Of a stretch of DNA of 64,000 bases, positions 42,075 to 51,537 are shown one piece after another. The translations under genes and the position numbers were made by a program. A model generated the notes under the pieces. That model was not told where the DNA came from and ran no database searches. It worked only from the letters and a program-made list of their open reading frames with translations. Source of the stretch: DATGEP01 sp035310125 (GTDB taxonomy: Bacteria > Chloroflexota > Ktedonobacteria > Ktedonobacterales > JADMIN01); NCBI GenBank assembly GCA_035310125.1, contig DATGEP010000096.1:1-64000 (forward strand). The letters are read 5' to 3'. Position 1 is the first letter of the stretch; every line of letters begins with the position of its first letter.

Positions 42075-42536
42075 TTATGCGCCGCCAGTTGATTCGGCGG
42101 CCTCGATCTTTTGACGGAAACAGTCGAAGAATTGCGTCGTGAGCTTATTGGCGGTGCTTTCCATCAGGCGCGCGCCCACGCTGGCGAGCGTGCCGCTGAC
42201 GTTGACATCCGCTGTCCACACCATATTCGTTACGGCATCGGATTGCGCGGTCAGATCCATCGCCGCCTTCATATTGACCGAGCTACCCGCTGCTGCGCCT
42301 CGGCCCTCCATTGCCGCATGTGTCGGCTCATGCACGTCCACCAATTTTACATCGAGCGTGAAGGTTGCCTTGACCGGCCCGACACCGACGGCGAGCGTCG
42401 GCTTGAAGTGGTCTGGCGCGAGAATCTCCATGGTCTTGAAACCGGGCGCACATTCCGCCACTTTGTTCGGATCCACCACGAACGCCCACACCGTGCTTGT
42501 GGGCGCGTTGATCTGCTGCTGACCCTCGAAGTGCAT
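42075..42536 (-). CDS. SRPBCC-fold protein, CoxG-like
   Basis: A 153-residue helix-grip protein resembling carbon monoxide dehydrogenase subunit G (CoxG): HFEGQQQINAPTSTVWAFV at the start, VAECAPGFKTMEILAPDHF, then VGPVKATFTLDVKLVDVHEP and TWTADVNVSGTLASVGARLM-type C-terminal strands (NMVWTADVNVSGTLASVG). CoxG-like proteins bind lipids or quinones and can attach CO dehydrogenase to the membrane, but no cox genes are adjacent. GGAGG precedes the ATG at 42536. Confidence 0.85.
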   Translation of the reverse strand: MHFEGQQQINAPTSTVWAFVVDPNKVAECAPGFKTMEILAPDHFKPTLAVGVGPVKATFTLDVKLVDVHEPTHAAMEGRGAAAGSSVNMKAAMDLTAQSDAVTNMVWTADVNVSGTLASVGARLMESTANKLTTQFFDCFRQKIEAAESTGGA

Positions 42537-42874
42537 TGCTCGAACCTCCACGAGCTGTATGCCTCCGCCGTACTGCGCACCAGCCGGACGGAAGCGTATC
42601 AGCGGCCGTCACGTGTATACCATATGCTACAGGTGCGGGATGGACTCGTGCCACTCGGTCACGCTTTCACCCGCATGCTCCGGTATCCGGCCGGACGGCT
42701 CACGATCCACCCTACAGACCTCGCAAATCCACCCGTAGGACGATGCCCCGCCACACGCCTCCCGCGCATACTCGCCATGACCGATCAAGGCGCCCATCGA
42801 AACGTCTCAGGCAGACGCCGGAATGCGCCAATCTGCGACGTAGTGGGGTTGTGAGACAGGAAGGATTGAGCGGC

Positions 42875-43615
42875 ATGTGGCAACACGCGCTTTCGCAGTC
42901 ACCCTCGGAGGCAGTAGCATCCGTCGCGCTCGTGCGCGCGGAAAATCTCACCCGCGTCATCGCGACGGGCGCGCGCAAGACGGTCATCCTGGACGGCGTC
43001 ACGTTCAGCGTTCCAGCGCGCAGTCTCTTCGCCATCAACGGCCCCTCCGGCAGCGGCAAGTCCACACTCCTCAACCTGTTGACGGGCATTGACCGGCCAA
43101 CCAGTGGCCGAGTGGTCTTCGGCAGCACAGAGCTGCGCGCCAGGAGCGAGAATCAGCTTGCCAGATGGCGCGGCAAGAACGTTGGCATCATTTTCCAGTT
43201 CTTCCAGCTGCTGCCCACGCTGACGGCACTGGAGAATATTCTTCTGGCGCTGGAGCTTGGTGGGGGTGGGGGGCTGCCTCGTCGGGCCTGGCGCGAGCGG
43301 GCATTGACCTGCCTGGAGGCGGTGGAGCTCCGCGAGTATGCGCGCCGGCTGCCGAGCGAGCTCTCTGGTGGACAGCAGCAGCGCGTCGCCATTGCCCGCG
43401 CGCTCGCCAACGATCCGCCGGTCATTATCGCCGATGAGCCGACCGGCAACCTTGACTCCAAGACTGCGCATCAGGTCTTCGAAACGCTGGCGAGCCTCAC
43501 CCAACGCGGCAAAACGGTCATCTACGTAACGCACGAGCCGGCGCTGGCCGCCCGCGCGAACGCACGTATCGAGCTGCTGGATGGCCGTATCGTCGGCCAG
43601 GAGGCGGAACGATGA
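42875..43615 (+). CDS. ABC ATPase of the LolD/MacB type
   Basis: A 246-residue ATPase. Walker A is NGPSGSGKSTLLNLL (55-69), the Q-loop IIFQFFQLLPTLTALENI, the signature LPSELSGGQQQRVAIARAL, Walker B PVIIADEPTGNLDSKTAH, and the switch His VIYVTHEPALA. This pattern defines the LolD/MacB/FtsE class that works with FtsX-type permeases by mechanotransmission. It overlaps the permease gene by 4 bp (ATGA). It is the first gene of a four-gene cassette ending in a two-component system. Confidence 0.95.
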   Translation: MWQHALSQSPSEAVASVALVRAENLTRVIATGARKTVILDGVTFSVPARSLFAINGPSGSGKSTLLNLLTGIDRPTSGRVVFGSTELRARSENQLARWRGKNVGIIFQFFQLLPTLTALENILLALELGGGGGLPRRAWRERALTCLEAVELREYARRLPSELSGGQQQRVAIARALANDPPVIIADEPTGNLDSKTAHQVFETLASLTQRGKTVIYVTHEPALAARANARIELLDGRIVGQEAER

Positions 43616-45978
43616 CACCATTTGGACGGGCCAGTCTGCGCAAGTCGTTGGCCGACGTAACACGCCGCAAGGGGCGGACGCTTCTGATGGTGCTTGGCAT
43701 CTTCATCGGCGTCTTCGGCCTCACTGGCATCAATGTCACCCAGGACACGATACTCGATGCCTATGCCTACACCCTGGGCCTCCATACGGTCCAACCGGAC
43801 ATCTTGCTGCGTGTAGACTCGTTTGACTCCGCTCTGCTTCCCGCGCTTCGTGCCGTGGCAAACGTCAAGACCTTGCGCTACCAGGAAAACTTTCTCACGC
43901 AGTGGCACATCGCCGCCGCTCCCGGCCACGTTGCTATGGCGATTGACAGCTTCGACAATCTCCAGCAGGCGCCGTTTCAGTTGACGAGCGGCCGCTATCC
44001 CGGCGCGGGCGAGATCGTGCTCGAATATGGCGACACGGGTATCCAGCCGGCCGGCATCGGCGCTATCGTAACCGTGGATTCGCCGCATGGGCCGGTCAAT
44101 CTGCGCGTGGTCGGACTCGCCCGCAGACCCGGCGAGAATCCAGCGTCCTCTGGACTGGCAATCGGTTTCATGAGCCAGGTCTCACTCGAACAGCTGGCCG
44201 GAGGCGCGGACCCCCAAGCCCTTCAGCATGTCATTCAGGTCTACGTCACCAACGGTAGCCAGGTGCATACGACCGCCTCCGCTCTCCAGCATCTGCTGCA
44301 AGCTCAGCATGTCTCAGTCCTGAGCGTGAATTACGCGCACTCGCCTGATCCCGCTGTTTTGGCTGCGATTGACGGTGCCTTCACAATGCTACGAATCCTC
44401 GCGATCCTGGCGCTGGTTCTGAGCGGCCTGCTCATCCTCAATATGGTGACGGCGCTTATCGCGGAGCAAACCGCCATCATTGGCACCATGAAAGCCCTCG
44501 GCGGCGGGCGCGGCACGATTCTGCGCGGCTACCTCGTCTCTGTCGGCATCTACGGTCTGTTGGGCACAGTATTTGCCGTGCCGTTGGGATGCGCCGCCGG
44601 TTACGCGCTCGCCACCGCGCTCGCCCCGCAGATACCGCTTGATGTTGGGCCGTTCGCTATCGCGCCGTGGATCGTGCCGCTCGGCTTGGCTGTTGGTTTG
44701 GGTGTGCCGATCCTGGCCGCGCTCGTGCCCCTCTTGAATGGCACTCGCATTAGTATCCGTGATGCGCTGGCGGCCTACGGGGTCAGCGCGAGCAGCGCCG
44801 GCTGGACGGCTCACCTACCGGGCATGACGCGCGTGCCACAGACCGTATGGCTCGGGCTGCGCGGACTCTTTCGCAAGCGCTGGCGCGCCTCACTGACACT
44901 TGTCACGCTGATTGTAGCTGGTGCCAGCTTTCTCGTCGTGCAGACCACTGCCAGCTCCATCAACAGCACCATTGCGGCGTCGCACAATCTGTTTGACTAC
45001 GATGTCTCGCTCTTTCTCCGTTCACCACAAGCATACGATCAGGTGCTCACGACGCTGAGCGCAGTGCCCAACATTGGGCGCATCGAGCCCTACGCGAGTA
45101 CGAATACCTCAACGCAGTGGGGAACAGTCGGCGTGGAGGGCTACGCGCCGGACACACAGATGTATCACTACCAGCTCACCGGCGGGCGCTGGCTCCGCTC
45201 AGGCGACACAAACGTTGTGCTACTCAGCGACGACGTGGCCGCGAAAACGGGACTCCATGTTGGCGACACATTGTTTGTCAACAACATGGCGCTCACAATC
45301 GTCGGCACCGTCCATCAGCACATTGATACGCTCGGCTGGATTGGCGCCGTTGTCACGACGGTAGACACGGCCAACCTGCTCGCCGGTCTCCCCGCATCTC
45401 TACGCCTCGCCGTCCAGGCGCGCGACCGCTCGCCCGCCGCCATAAACACGTTGACCGATGCGCTGGATACGCTGCTCAGCTCGTCTTCACCTGATCTGAC
45501 AAAGAGCGGACTGGATACCGGTGCGCAGGTCGAGACGCGCCAGTCCTACACCGCCCGGCGCCAGCAGAACTGGTACGTCCTCTACTACCTGCTCTACGGC
45601 GTGGCGATGGTCGTCGGCGTAGCGGGAGCGCTCGGCCTGGCGAATGCGCTGGCCGCCTCAGTGCTGGAGCGCCGCCGCGAGATTGGCATGCTGCGCGCGA
45701 TGGGCGCGAGTGGCCGGCGAGTGGCACAGGTCTTCTGGGTTGAGGCACTGGCGCTGGGTGCCGTTTCATGGTGCTGCGGCGTTGCTCTCGGCCTGCCCCT
45801 GGCCTACGCCTTCCTGCGCGAGCTGAGCCGGCTGGTTCTGCCAATGGATTTCTACGTGGACCCGCTGGCGTTCGCCGTCATGCTGGCCGCTATCATCGCC
45901 ATCGCGTCACTGGCGAGCCTCGTCCCCGCCTGGCGGGCCTCGCATGTACGCATCGCGTCAATCCTGCGCTACGAGTAA
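43612..45978 (+). CDS. FtsX/MacB-like ABC permease
   Basis: A 788-residue permease. One N-terminal helix (about 20-42, LLMVLGIFIGVFGLTGINV) precedes an extracytoplasmic domain (about 45-250), then three helices (about 258-385, including LRILAILALVLSGLLILNMV and YLVSVGIYGLLGTVFAVPLG). A second half starts with a helix at about 425 and a second outer domain, and ends with three helices (about 660-780, VGVAGALGLANALAASVLER onward). This double-FtsX layout is seen in export or envelope-stress transporters. The next genes encode a kinase and regulator that may sense its state or substrate. Confidence 0.92.
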   Translation: MTPFGRASLRKSLADVTRRKGRTLLMVLGIFIGVFGLTGINVTQDTILDAYAYTLGLHTVQPDILLRVDSFDSALLPALRAVANVKTLRYQENFLTQWHIAAAPGHVAMAIDSFDNLQQAPFQLTSGRYPGAGEIVLEYGDTGIQPAGIGAIVTVDSPHGPVNLRVVGLARRPGENPASSGLAIGFMSQVSLEQLAGGADPQALQHVIQVYVTNGSQVHTTASALQHLLQAQHVSVLSVNYAHSPDPAVLAAIDGAFTMLRILAILALVLSGLLILNMVTALIAEQTAIIGTMKALGGGRGTILRGYLVSVGIYGLLGTVFAVPLGCAAGYALATALAPQIPLDVGPFAIAPWIVPLGLAVGLGVPILAALVPLLNGTRISIRDALAAYGVSASSAGWTAHLPGMTRVPQTVWLGLRGLFRKRWRASLTLVTLIVAGASFLVVQTTASSINSTIAASHNLFDYDVSLFLRSPQAYDQVLTTLSAVPNIGRIEPYASTNTSTQWGTVGVEGYAPDTQMYHYQLTGGRWLRSGDTNVVLLSDDVAAKTGLHVGDTLFVNNMALTIVGTVHQHIDTLGWIGAVVTTVDTANLLAGLPASLRLAVQARDRSPAAINTLTDALDTLLSSSSPDLTKSGLDTGAQVETRQSYTARRQQNWYVLYYLLYGVAMVVGVAGALGLANALAASVLERRREIGMLRAMGASGRRVAQVFWVEALALGAVSWCCGVALGLPLAYAFLRELSRLVLPMDFYVDPLAFAVMLAAIIAIASLASLVPAWRASHVRIASILRYE

Positions 45979-46035
45979 ACCGCGTGCGACGTATACTGGA
46001 TGCATCGCTCTTGCTGACAACCCCGGAGACGGCCC

Positions 46036-47580
46036 ATGACGAAGAAGAGTTTACGTGAGCGCTTCGGCGGCCTCTATGTGCGTCTCATCGCTTCCTACGT
46101 GCTGGTTACGCTGGTCACGATGAGCACGCTCATTCTCGTTGTGGGTGTCAGCCAGTATCTTCAAGGCAGGCGGTCGCCTTCCAACCAGAAGATGGTTGTT
46201 CAAGTGCTCAGGGAGCAGGCGCCGCAGCTTGTCGGCTATCTCGATGGTACGCCGCCTGACCAGCAAGACCTTCAGAGTCGCATCAGGCCACTACTCCTCG
46301 ATCCGCTCCTGACCAACGCGAACAGAGTCATCCTCTTCGTCGCCGTCTGGGGGCAGAATGGCCAAATAGTGGCCTCTGCTGACTGCGGCCAGGTGCTGCG
46401 CATCACGAAAGAGTGTACGACGTCGGTTTCGGCGTCCACCCTCGATACACGTTCAGCTCCGGGGATGCAAACCGCTCTTCACAGTGTGCTGGCCGGGGAT
46501 AGCGTAGAGGCGAATGTACCGGATGCTCTGCCAAACGGCGGCTCATTCCTCGCGCTTCCGGTTCGTGGCTCCTTCCAAACCATCGTCGGTGCGGTTGGTG
46601 TCGTCTACGGCGGGCGCGTGGACGATGATACGTCGTTTGGTGGTTTTCTCGCGGTATATCTGCACGGCCTGCAACAGAACAACTGGCAATACTTCTTGCT
46701 GCTCGCGACGATCATCGGCACCCTCGCCGGTGTGCTCATCTCGCGTGGACTCCGCAGCCGCCTGCGGCGTATCACCCGCGCGGCGGAGGCCTGGAGCCAG
46801 GGAGAGCTGGCAGTTGCCGTCCACGATCCCACCTCCGATGAGCTTGGTCAGCTCGCCCGCGATCTTGACCGCATGGCTTCCCAGCTTCAGACGCTGCTGG
46901 CGTCGCGCCAGGAATTGGCGGTGGTGGAGGAGCGCAACCGGCTCGCCCGCGAGCTGCACGACACCGTGAAGCAGCATGTCTTCGCGGGCGCGCTGCTGGT
47001 ACGCGCGGCGCGCAAGCTTGCAGCGAGTGAGCCGGAAAAGGCGCAATCCTACCTGGCGGATGCGGAGACACTGGCGGGCGAGACGCAGCAAGAGCTGATC
47101 GCGTTGATCGCGGCCCTCCGGCCCGCCGCCATCGCCGATAAGGGGCTGGTCGCCGTGTTGCGCGATGAAGTAGCCGATTGGTCGCGGCGCACGAGTATCC
47201 TGGTAGATCTGCGCATTCAGGGCGAGCGCACGACGCCGCTGGATACGGAGGAGGCGCTGTTGCGAGTCGCGCAAGAGGCGCTGGCCAACGTCGCCCGGCA
47301 CAGCGCCGCGCGGAATGTGGATGTGCGGCTGTCGTGGGTGGACGAGCGCGTTCGCTTGCTGATTCAAGACGATGGTCACGGGTTCGACCCGGAGCAGGTA
47401 GCAGGCAAAGGTGTCGGGCTGGCAAGCATGCGCGAGCGCATGGATGCGCTGGACGGCGTGCTAACGATCGCCAGCGCCCCCGGCGGGACCATCATAGAGG
47501 CGTCGGCGCCCATGCCCGCTGTGCTACCTGCCGCACAGGTGGTCCCGAACACGAGTAATGTGCAGGAGGTGCGCAGATGA
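46036..47580 (+). CDS. Membrane sensor histidine kinase (NarX/LiaS class)
   Basis: A 514-residue kinase. TM1 spans about 13-36 (LIASYVLVTLVTMSTLILVV), an outer sensory domain about 40-220, and TM2 about 222-242 (YFLLLATIIGTLAGVLIS). A HAMP domain follows (SRGLRSRLRRITRAAEAWS). HisKA_3 has phospho-acceptor His308 in ARELHDTVKQHVFAGAL. The HATPase has NVARHSAARNVDVRLS, QDDGHGFDP and GVGLASMRERMDALDG. It overlaps the response regulator by 4 bp and follows the ABC permease by 57 bp; a TATACT lies in that gap. Confidence 0.94.
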   Translation: MTKKSLRERFGGLYVRLIASYVLVTLVTMSTLILVVGVSQYLQGRRSPSNQKMVVQVLREQAPQLVGYLDGTPPDQQDLQSRIRPLLLDPLLTNANRVILFVAVWGQNGQIVASADCGQVLRITKECTTSVSASTLDTRSAPGMQTALHSVLAGDSVEANVPDALPNGGSFLALPVRGSFQTIVGAVGVVYGGRVDDDTSFGGFLAVYLHGLQQNNWQYFLLLATIIGTLAGVLISRGLRSRLRRITRAAEAWSQGELAVAVHDPTSDELGQLARDLDRMASQLQTLLASRQELAVVEERNRLARELHDTVKQHVFAGALLVRAARKLAASEPEKAQSYLADAETLAGETQQELIALIAALRPAAIADKGLVAVLRDEVADWSRRTSILVDLRIQGERTTPLDTEEALLRVAQEALANVARHSAARNVDVRLSWVDERVRLLIQDDGHGFDPEQVAGKGVGLASMRERMDALDGVLTIASAPGGTIIEASAPMPAVLPAAQVVPNTSNVQEVRR

Positions 47581-48227
47581 GCGAGTCCATCACAGTGCTC
47601 ATCGTAGACGACCACGCCGTCGTGCGGCACGGCATTCGCGCGCTGCTGGAGGCCGAGGGAGACTTCGCCGTCATCGGTGAAGTCGCATCCGGCGGCGAAG
47701 CCGTGTTGCTGGCGGCGGACCTGGCACCGGATGTCGTGCTGATGGACCTCGTCATGCCGGAGATGGATGGTGTGACGGCGACGCGGCTGCTCAAGCAGCA
47801 GAGTCCCCACTCGCAGGTGCTTGTGCTGACCTCATATCACGATGATGAGCACATTTTCCCAGCGATCCGCGCCGGTGCGCTCTCCTATCTCCTCAAGAGT
47901 ACGGGGCTGGACGAGCTCACTGAAGCGGTGCGGCGGGCGGCGCGTGGCGAGGCGACACTGCATCCGCACGTCGCGGCGCGCATCGTGCGCGAGCTGAGCG
48001 GCGCGTCTGGCGAGACGGCGGCGCTCTATGCGGCCCTCACTGAGCGCGAGCGTGAAGTGCTGCGGCTGATCGCGGATGGCTTGCACAACGCGGAGATTGC
48101 TGAGCGGCTGGTCATCAGCGAGCGTACCGTCAAGAGCCATGTGAACAACATCCTGGCAAAGCTCCAGGTGGCCGATCGGACGCAGGCGGCCATCTTCGCC
48201 TGGCGCGAGGGCATCATGGGACGGTGA
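47577..48227 (+). CDS. LuxR/NarL-family response regulator
   Basis: A 216-residue regulator. The receiver has Asp11-Asp12, phospho-acceptor Asp57 in DVVLMDLVMPEMDG, a Thr/Ser in VLVLTSYHDDEH and Lys in SYLLKSTG. The LuxR HTH contains LTEREREVLRLIADGLHNAE and ERLVISERTVKSHVNNIL. It is coupled to the upstream kinase by an ATGA overlap. It may control the preceding ABC transporter genes. It converges with the glycolipid-binding gene, 11 bp away. Confidence 0.95.
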   Translation: MSESITVLIVDDHAVVRHGIRALLEAEGDFAVIGEVASGGEAVLLAADLAPDVVLMDLVMPEMDGVTATRLLKQQSPHSQVLVLTSYHDDEHIFPAIRAGALSYLLKSTGLDELTEAVRRAARGEATLHPHVAARIVRELSGASGETAALYAALTEREREVLRLIADGLHNAEIAERLVISERTVKSHVNNILAKLQVADRTQAAIFAWREGIMGR

Positions 48228-48238
48228 ATGCCCGATGC

Positions 48239-48868
48239 TCATCCCATTGTGCGCCGCCAGCCGCCGGGATAGTCCACGACGAGGCCATCGTTGTCTACGG
48301 TCAAGTCCGCCGTGAAGCTGCTCTCCAGGCTCTCATAGCGATAGCGATGAGGGGCGAGGCGCGTATACCGCTGGTGCAGTGGCTGCACGGAAAGATCGGG
48401 GAAGCGCACCCAGGCGGCGGTCACCTCCGCGCTCTCGCCCGCGCCGAGGTTGAGCCTGCGGATGGGTAGGGTGTTGGTGGATGGTGAGCAGCCCAGGTCC
48501 ACATCGAGACAGCCTTGCAGATCAGGCCGTTCCCGCTCGTTCATGCTCCAGTTACCCATACCGTCCGCGGTCAGCGTGATAAGGGGCTTCACGTCCGGGA
48601 AATCCACCAGCTTCAGAGGGTTCGTCGCCGTGGCCAGCAGAACTCGCCTCGTCTGCCAATTGGCGTCACATGCTACGAGGTAGCGCACCCACAGCGCCTT
48701 ATCATCATCTACTGGGAAATCCACGAGGCCCTGTAATATCCAATGCGGCGCGCTATCGGACTCAAGAAGACCAAACTCCTCTTCGCCTTCTTCATCCACT
48801 CGTCGCCACGTAATGCGCCTGGTGAATCGAGGAGCTTCCTCTGCTCTGGCCGCCTTTCCGTTGTTCAT
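48239..48868 (-). CDS. Putative glycolipid-binding domain protein
   Basis: A 209-residue beta-rich protein that matches the Glycolipid_bind (PF06475-type) family: TADGMGNWSMNERERPDLQG, CLDVDLGCSPSTNTLPIRRL, AAWVRFPDLSVQPLHQRYTR and PHRYRYESLESSFTADLTVD are the conserved blocks. A structural glycolipid-binding role has been proposed for the family, but the function is not established. Its start touches the stop of the macro-domain gene (TAATG), so the two form an operon. Confidence 0.85.
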   Translation of the reverse strand: MNNGKAARAEEAPRFTRRITWRRVDEEGEEEFGLLESDSAPHWILQGLVDFPVDDDKALWVRYLVACDANWQTRRVLLATATNPLKLVDFPDVKPLITLTADGMGNWSMNERERPDLQGCLDVDLGCSPSTNTLPIRRLNLGAGESAEVTAAWVRFPDLSVQPLHQRYTRLAPHRYRYESLESSFTADLTVDNDGLVVDYPGGWRRTMG

Positions 48869-49386
48869 TATGCCCTCGATTCGTTCATCACTCGCTGGTA
48901 CATCGCAAACGTCTCGTCGTTATAACACACGAAACGTGCAGTTTCGGGTGCCGCGTGCGACTCCAGAAACTGCCGTACCTCGCCGACGGCGATGCGTGTG
49001 GCCCGCTCCAGCGGGAAGCGGAAGATGCCGGTGCTGATGGCTGGGAAGGCGATGGATTGGCATTCATGCGAGGCAGCAAGCTCCAGGCTGGTACGGTAGG
49101 CGCTGGCCAGCAGCTCATCTTCGCCAAAATAGCCACCTGACCATCGCGGGCCAACGGCATGTATGACGTACTTCGCCGGTAGGTTGTAGCCACGAGTTAT
49201 CTTCGCGTGCCCCGTCGGGCAGCCGCCGAGCATGCTACATTCCGCGAAGAGCTGCCGCCCCGCCGCGCGATGGATGGCGCCATCCACGCCGCCTCCACCC
49301 AGCAGAGACGAGTTCGCCGCGTTCACGATGGCATCCACCTGTTGCTGTGTGATGTCTCCCTGGACGACCTCAATACGCTCGCGCAT
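48868..49386 (-). CDS. Macro-domain protein (O-acetyl-ADP-ribose deacetylase-like)
   Basis: A 172-residue MacroD-type enzyme that removes ADP-ribose-linked acyl groups or mono-ADP-ribose. The motifs are VVQGDITQQQVDAIVNAANS, LLGGGGVDGAIHRAAG and AFPAISTGIFRFPLERATRI, with the substrate loop Asn and Asp conserved. The standard length suggests a complete enzyme. It is the first gene of a two-gene unit with the glycolipid-binding protein. Confidence 0.95.
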   Translation of the reverse strand: MRERIEVVQGDITQQQVDAIVNAANSSLLGGGGVDGAIHRAAGRQLFAECSMLGGCPTGHAKITRGYNLPAKYVIHAVGPRWSGGYFGEDELLASAYRTSLELAASHECQSIAFPAISTGIFRFPLERATRIAVGEVRQFLESHAAPETARFVCYNDETFAMYQRVMNESRA

Positions 49387-49429
49387 GGCTCCCGCTCCTT
49401 TGCATAGATGCCACTAACGTCTTGCGCGC

Positions 49430-49706
49430 TCAAGCTTCACAGTACAGAGTATGTACCAGCCGCCCCATCAAAACGACCACGATCACGAGTGAGATGACAG
49501 ACTCGCTCATTAGCAGCAGTTTCCTCAGTGCCGCGAGCGGCATCGTGCCGGTTCGACTGAACGCCGTAGCTGTATTAAACGCCAAATACAGGTAATCCAC
49601 AAATCCCCGTCTCCAATGCGGCGGCTCGCTGTCATGCTCCTGTATAGGTCCGTCCCCGACCGCGCCTGAGCGTGCCTGTCTGTGGCGGCGCCAGCCTTCC
49701 TCCTGC
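49430..49706 (-). pseudogene. C-terminal relic of a small ion-channel/DUF1345-like membrane protein
   Basis: The frame reads HWRRGFVDYLYLAFNTATAF, then SRTGTMPLAALRKLLLMSES and VISLVIVVVLMGRLVHTLY before a stop. The DYLYLAFNTATAFS...TMPL block is characteristic of two-helix channel-like proteins. The open frame extends to about 49706 but has no start codon except GTG at 49600, and the first half of the protein is missing. It lies just downstream of the pentapeptide-channel gene on the same strand. It is most likely a truncated gene copy. Confidence 0.55.
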
Positions 49707-49720
49707 TACAGCGTTTCGTC

Positions 49721-51304
49721 TCATCGCCCGAAGTAGCGTTGCGTGAAGGTTGCGATGAAGCTCAGCTCGATGATGAGGCCCACGATAGCTTCCACTGCCG
49801 CCGCGATGGTCACCGGATCACCCGGTGTGACGGTGCCGGGAAAGAAGCCGCGCCCATGAAAGCTATTGATGCTGAGCGCGGCGGCGCCGATCCACGAGAG
49901 CGGAGTTCCAGCGGCACGCCCCAGGACAAAGAACACGACGCAGAAGACCACGAGAGTCAGCACGTATGCGGCAAGGCTGCGCCCCGGCCGGTAGCCGTAC
50001 CCGGAGAGGCCGTCGAGAAAATGGGAAAAGAGATAGGCGCCGAGCTTTTGTGCCCGCTGCCCGACACGGAGCCGCCGCCGCGCTCCCTGGCTCTCGGATA
50101 TGCCCCAGAGCGCCTGGCGCCAGAGGACTTCGCGGTTGAGCTTCTGGGCGCGGTAGGAGTAGCGGTCCGCCTCTTCGCTGAGGCCCTGGTCGCGGAGCGC
50201 GACGGCGAGCTGGCGGTTGGCCCGCACGGCGATGCGGAAGGCTTCGAGGAGCTCGCGCCGTAGCTCCGGTAAACGCGAGGCATCAGCCTTTGCCTTCTCA
50301 AAGTGCTGTGCTTCCCGCCATGCCGCTGCTTCATCGCCGAGGATACGCACTGCCACCCAATCCACCACCGCGAGATTGACGCCGCCCCAGTGCAGATCTG
50401 CCAGCGAGACGCTTTCGTTCTCATCGCCGCTTAGGATAGCTTCATCCAACGACGTGACGGGATCGAGAAAGGCGCCGCCGAGGAACGCGCCCGGCAGCGT
50501 GTCGGGGAAGTCAGGCCGCCAGCGGCGCAGCCGCGCGAGATCCGCCGCGGAGAGCCGCTGGCCGGCCAGCGTCGCATCCCGCAGCTTCGCCCCTTCCAGA
50601 TGGGCCGCGAAAAGCTCGGCGCCCGAGAGGACGGTATGCCGCAGCGCAGCGCCTTCCAGATGCGCGTCATTGAGGTTGGCGCCAGCCAGCGACGCACCGA
50701 CGAGAGATGCGGCTTCCAAGTGCGCTTCCGGCAAGTACGCTCCTTCGAGCATTCCGAAGCTGAGGTTCGCTTGTTCCAGGTGCGCACCTCCTAGTTTCGC
50801 TTCTTCCAGATGCGCCCCTTCGAGGATCGCTCCTTCCAGGTGCGCGCCGGTCAGGAGCGCCCGCTCCAGGTGCGGACGCGCCGTGGCGAGCTGGTCCGCG
50901 GGAGCGTTACGCCATGCTTCTTCTGAAAGGCCGCCACGCAGCCGGGCGAGGGGCAAGCCGGAGAGGTCCACATCATGCAGGTCCGCACCGCGCAGGTCGA
51001 GGCCGTCGCGTCCACGCTGCCTCGAATCGCTCCAATTTACTGGGCCGCGCCCACCATCGTGCGTGGCGAGCAGCCATTCCACGTCGGCGCGACTGAGGCG
51101 CATGGCGGCGAAAGGATAAATACCATGTGCGATGTCTGGATGGATGTCCCGCGCGCGGGCAAGCTCGCGGAGCCGGGCCTCGGATACTTCCGGCTCGCTG
51201 CGCCAGGATTGCCCCTGCGCTCGCCAGAACGCTCGCCACGTAGCAGGGTCATCTCCATCTGGCCGCGGAACATCCGCTTCCCAGCGCTCTGGCTCATCGC
51301 CCAT
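49721..51304 (-). CDS. Pentapeptide-repeat protein fused to a two-helix channel-like domain
   Basis: A 527-residue protein. Residues about 75-290 hold a right-handed pentapeptide-repeat helix (repeating A-H-L-E-x, as in LTGAHLEGAILEGAHLEEAK). A charged alpha-helical stretch follows (about 340-440, LRRELLEAFRIAVRANRQLA). The C-terminus has two membrane helices (about 445-520: SLAAYVLTLVVFCVVFFVLG and VEAIVGLIIELSFIATFTQR) around a pore-like loop with ALSINSFHGRGFFPG. This is the architecture of pentapeptide-channel proteins of cyanobacteria and Chloroflexota. ATG at 51304 is preferred; a GTG at 51409 is possible. Confidence 0.82.
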   Translation of the reverse strand: MGDEPERWEADVPRPDGDDPATWRAFWRAQGQSWRSEPEVSEARLRELARARDIHPDIAHGIYPFAAMRLSRADVEWLLATHDGGRGPVNWSDSRQRGRDGLDLRGADLHDVDLSGLPLARLRGGLSEEAWRNAPADQLATARPHLERALLTGAHLEGAILEGAHLEEAKLGGAHLEQANLSFGMLEGAYLPEAHLEAASLVGASLAGANLNDAHLEGAALRHTVLSGAELFAAHLEGAKLRDATLAGQRLSAADLARLRRWRPDFPDTLPGAFLGGAFLDPVTSLDEAILSGDENESVSLADLHWGGVNLAVVDWVAVRILGDEAAAWREAQHFEKAKADASRLPELRRELLEAFRIAVRANRQLAVALRDQGLSEEADRYSYRAQKLNREVLWRQALWGISESQGARRRLRVGQRAQKLGAYLFSHFLDGLSGYGYRPGRSLAAYVLTLVVFCVVFFVLGRAAGTPLSWIGAAALSINSFHGRGFFPGTVTPGDPVTIAAAVEAIVGLIIELSFIATFTQRYFGR

Positions 51305-51537
51305 GTGTGTTTCTCCCGCAACTACCTGACGACATTGGATGCCAGCGCTCAGCTCCTGTGCCATTTCCGCTGTCCAGCCACCCGACACAGTATACCGGAA
51401 GCGGTCCACCGGAGTGGCGCCCGGCGATACAACGTGTGATTTCCCACACGAGCAGCCCCTGGCGAGGGCCTGCGCTTGAGAAGGCGCGGCGAGTAGGGTA
51501 GAATGCGGCGGAAGCCTAACGAGGAGGACGCTGTTGT

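Noticed and set aside
42075..42536. CoxG-like gene as evidence for CO oxidation
   Set aside because: No coxL/M/S or accessory genes are in the window; SRPBCC proteins of this kind also occur alone.
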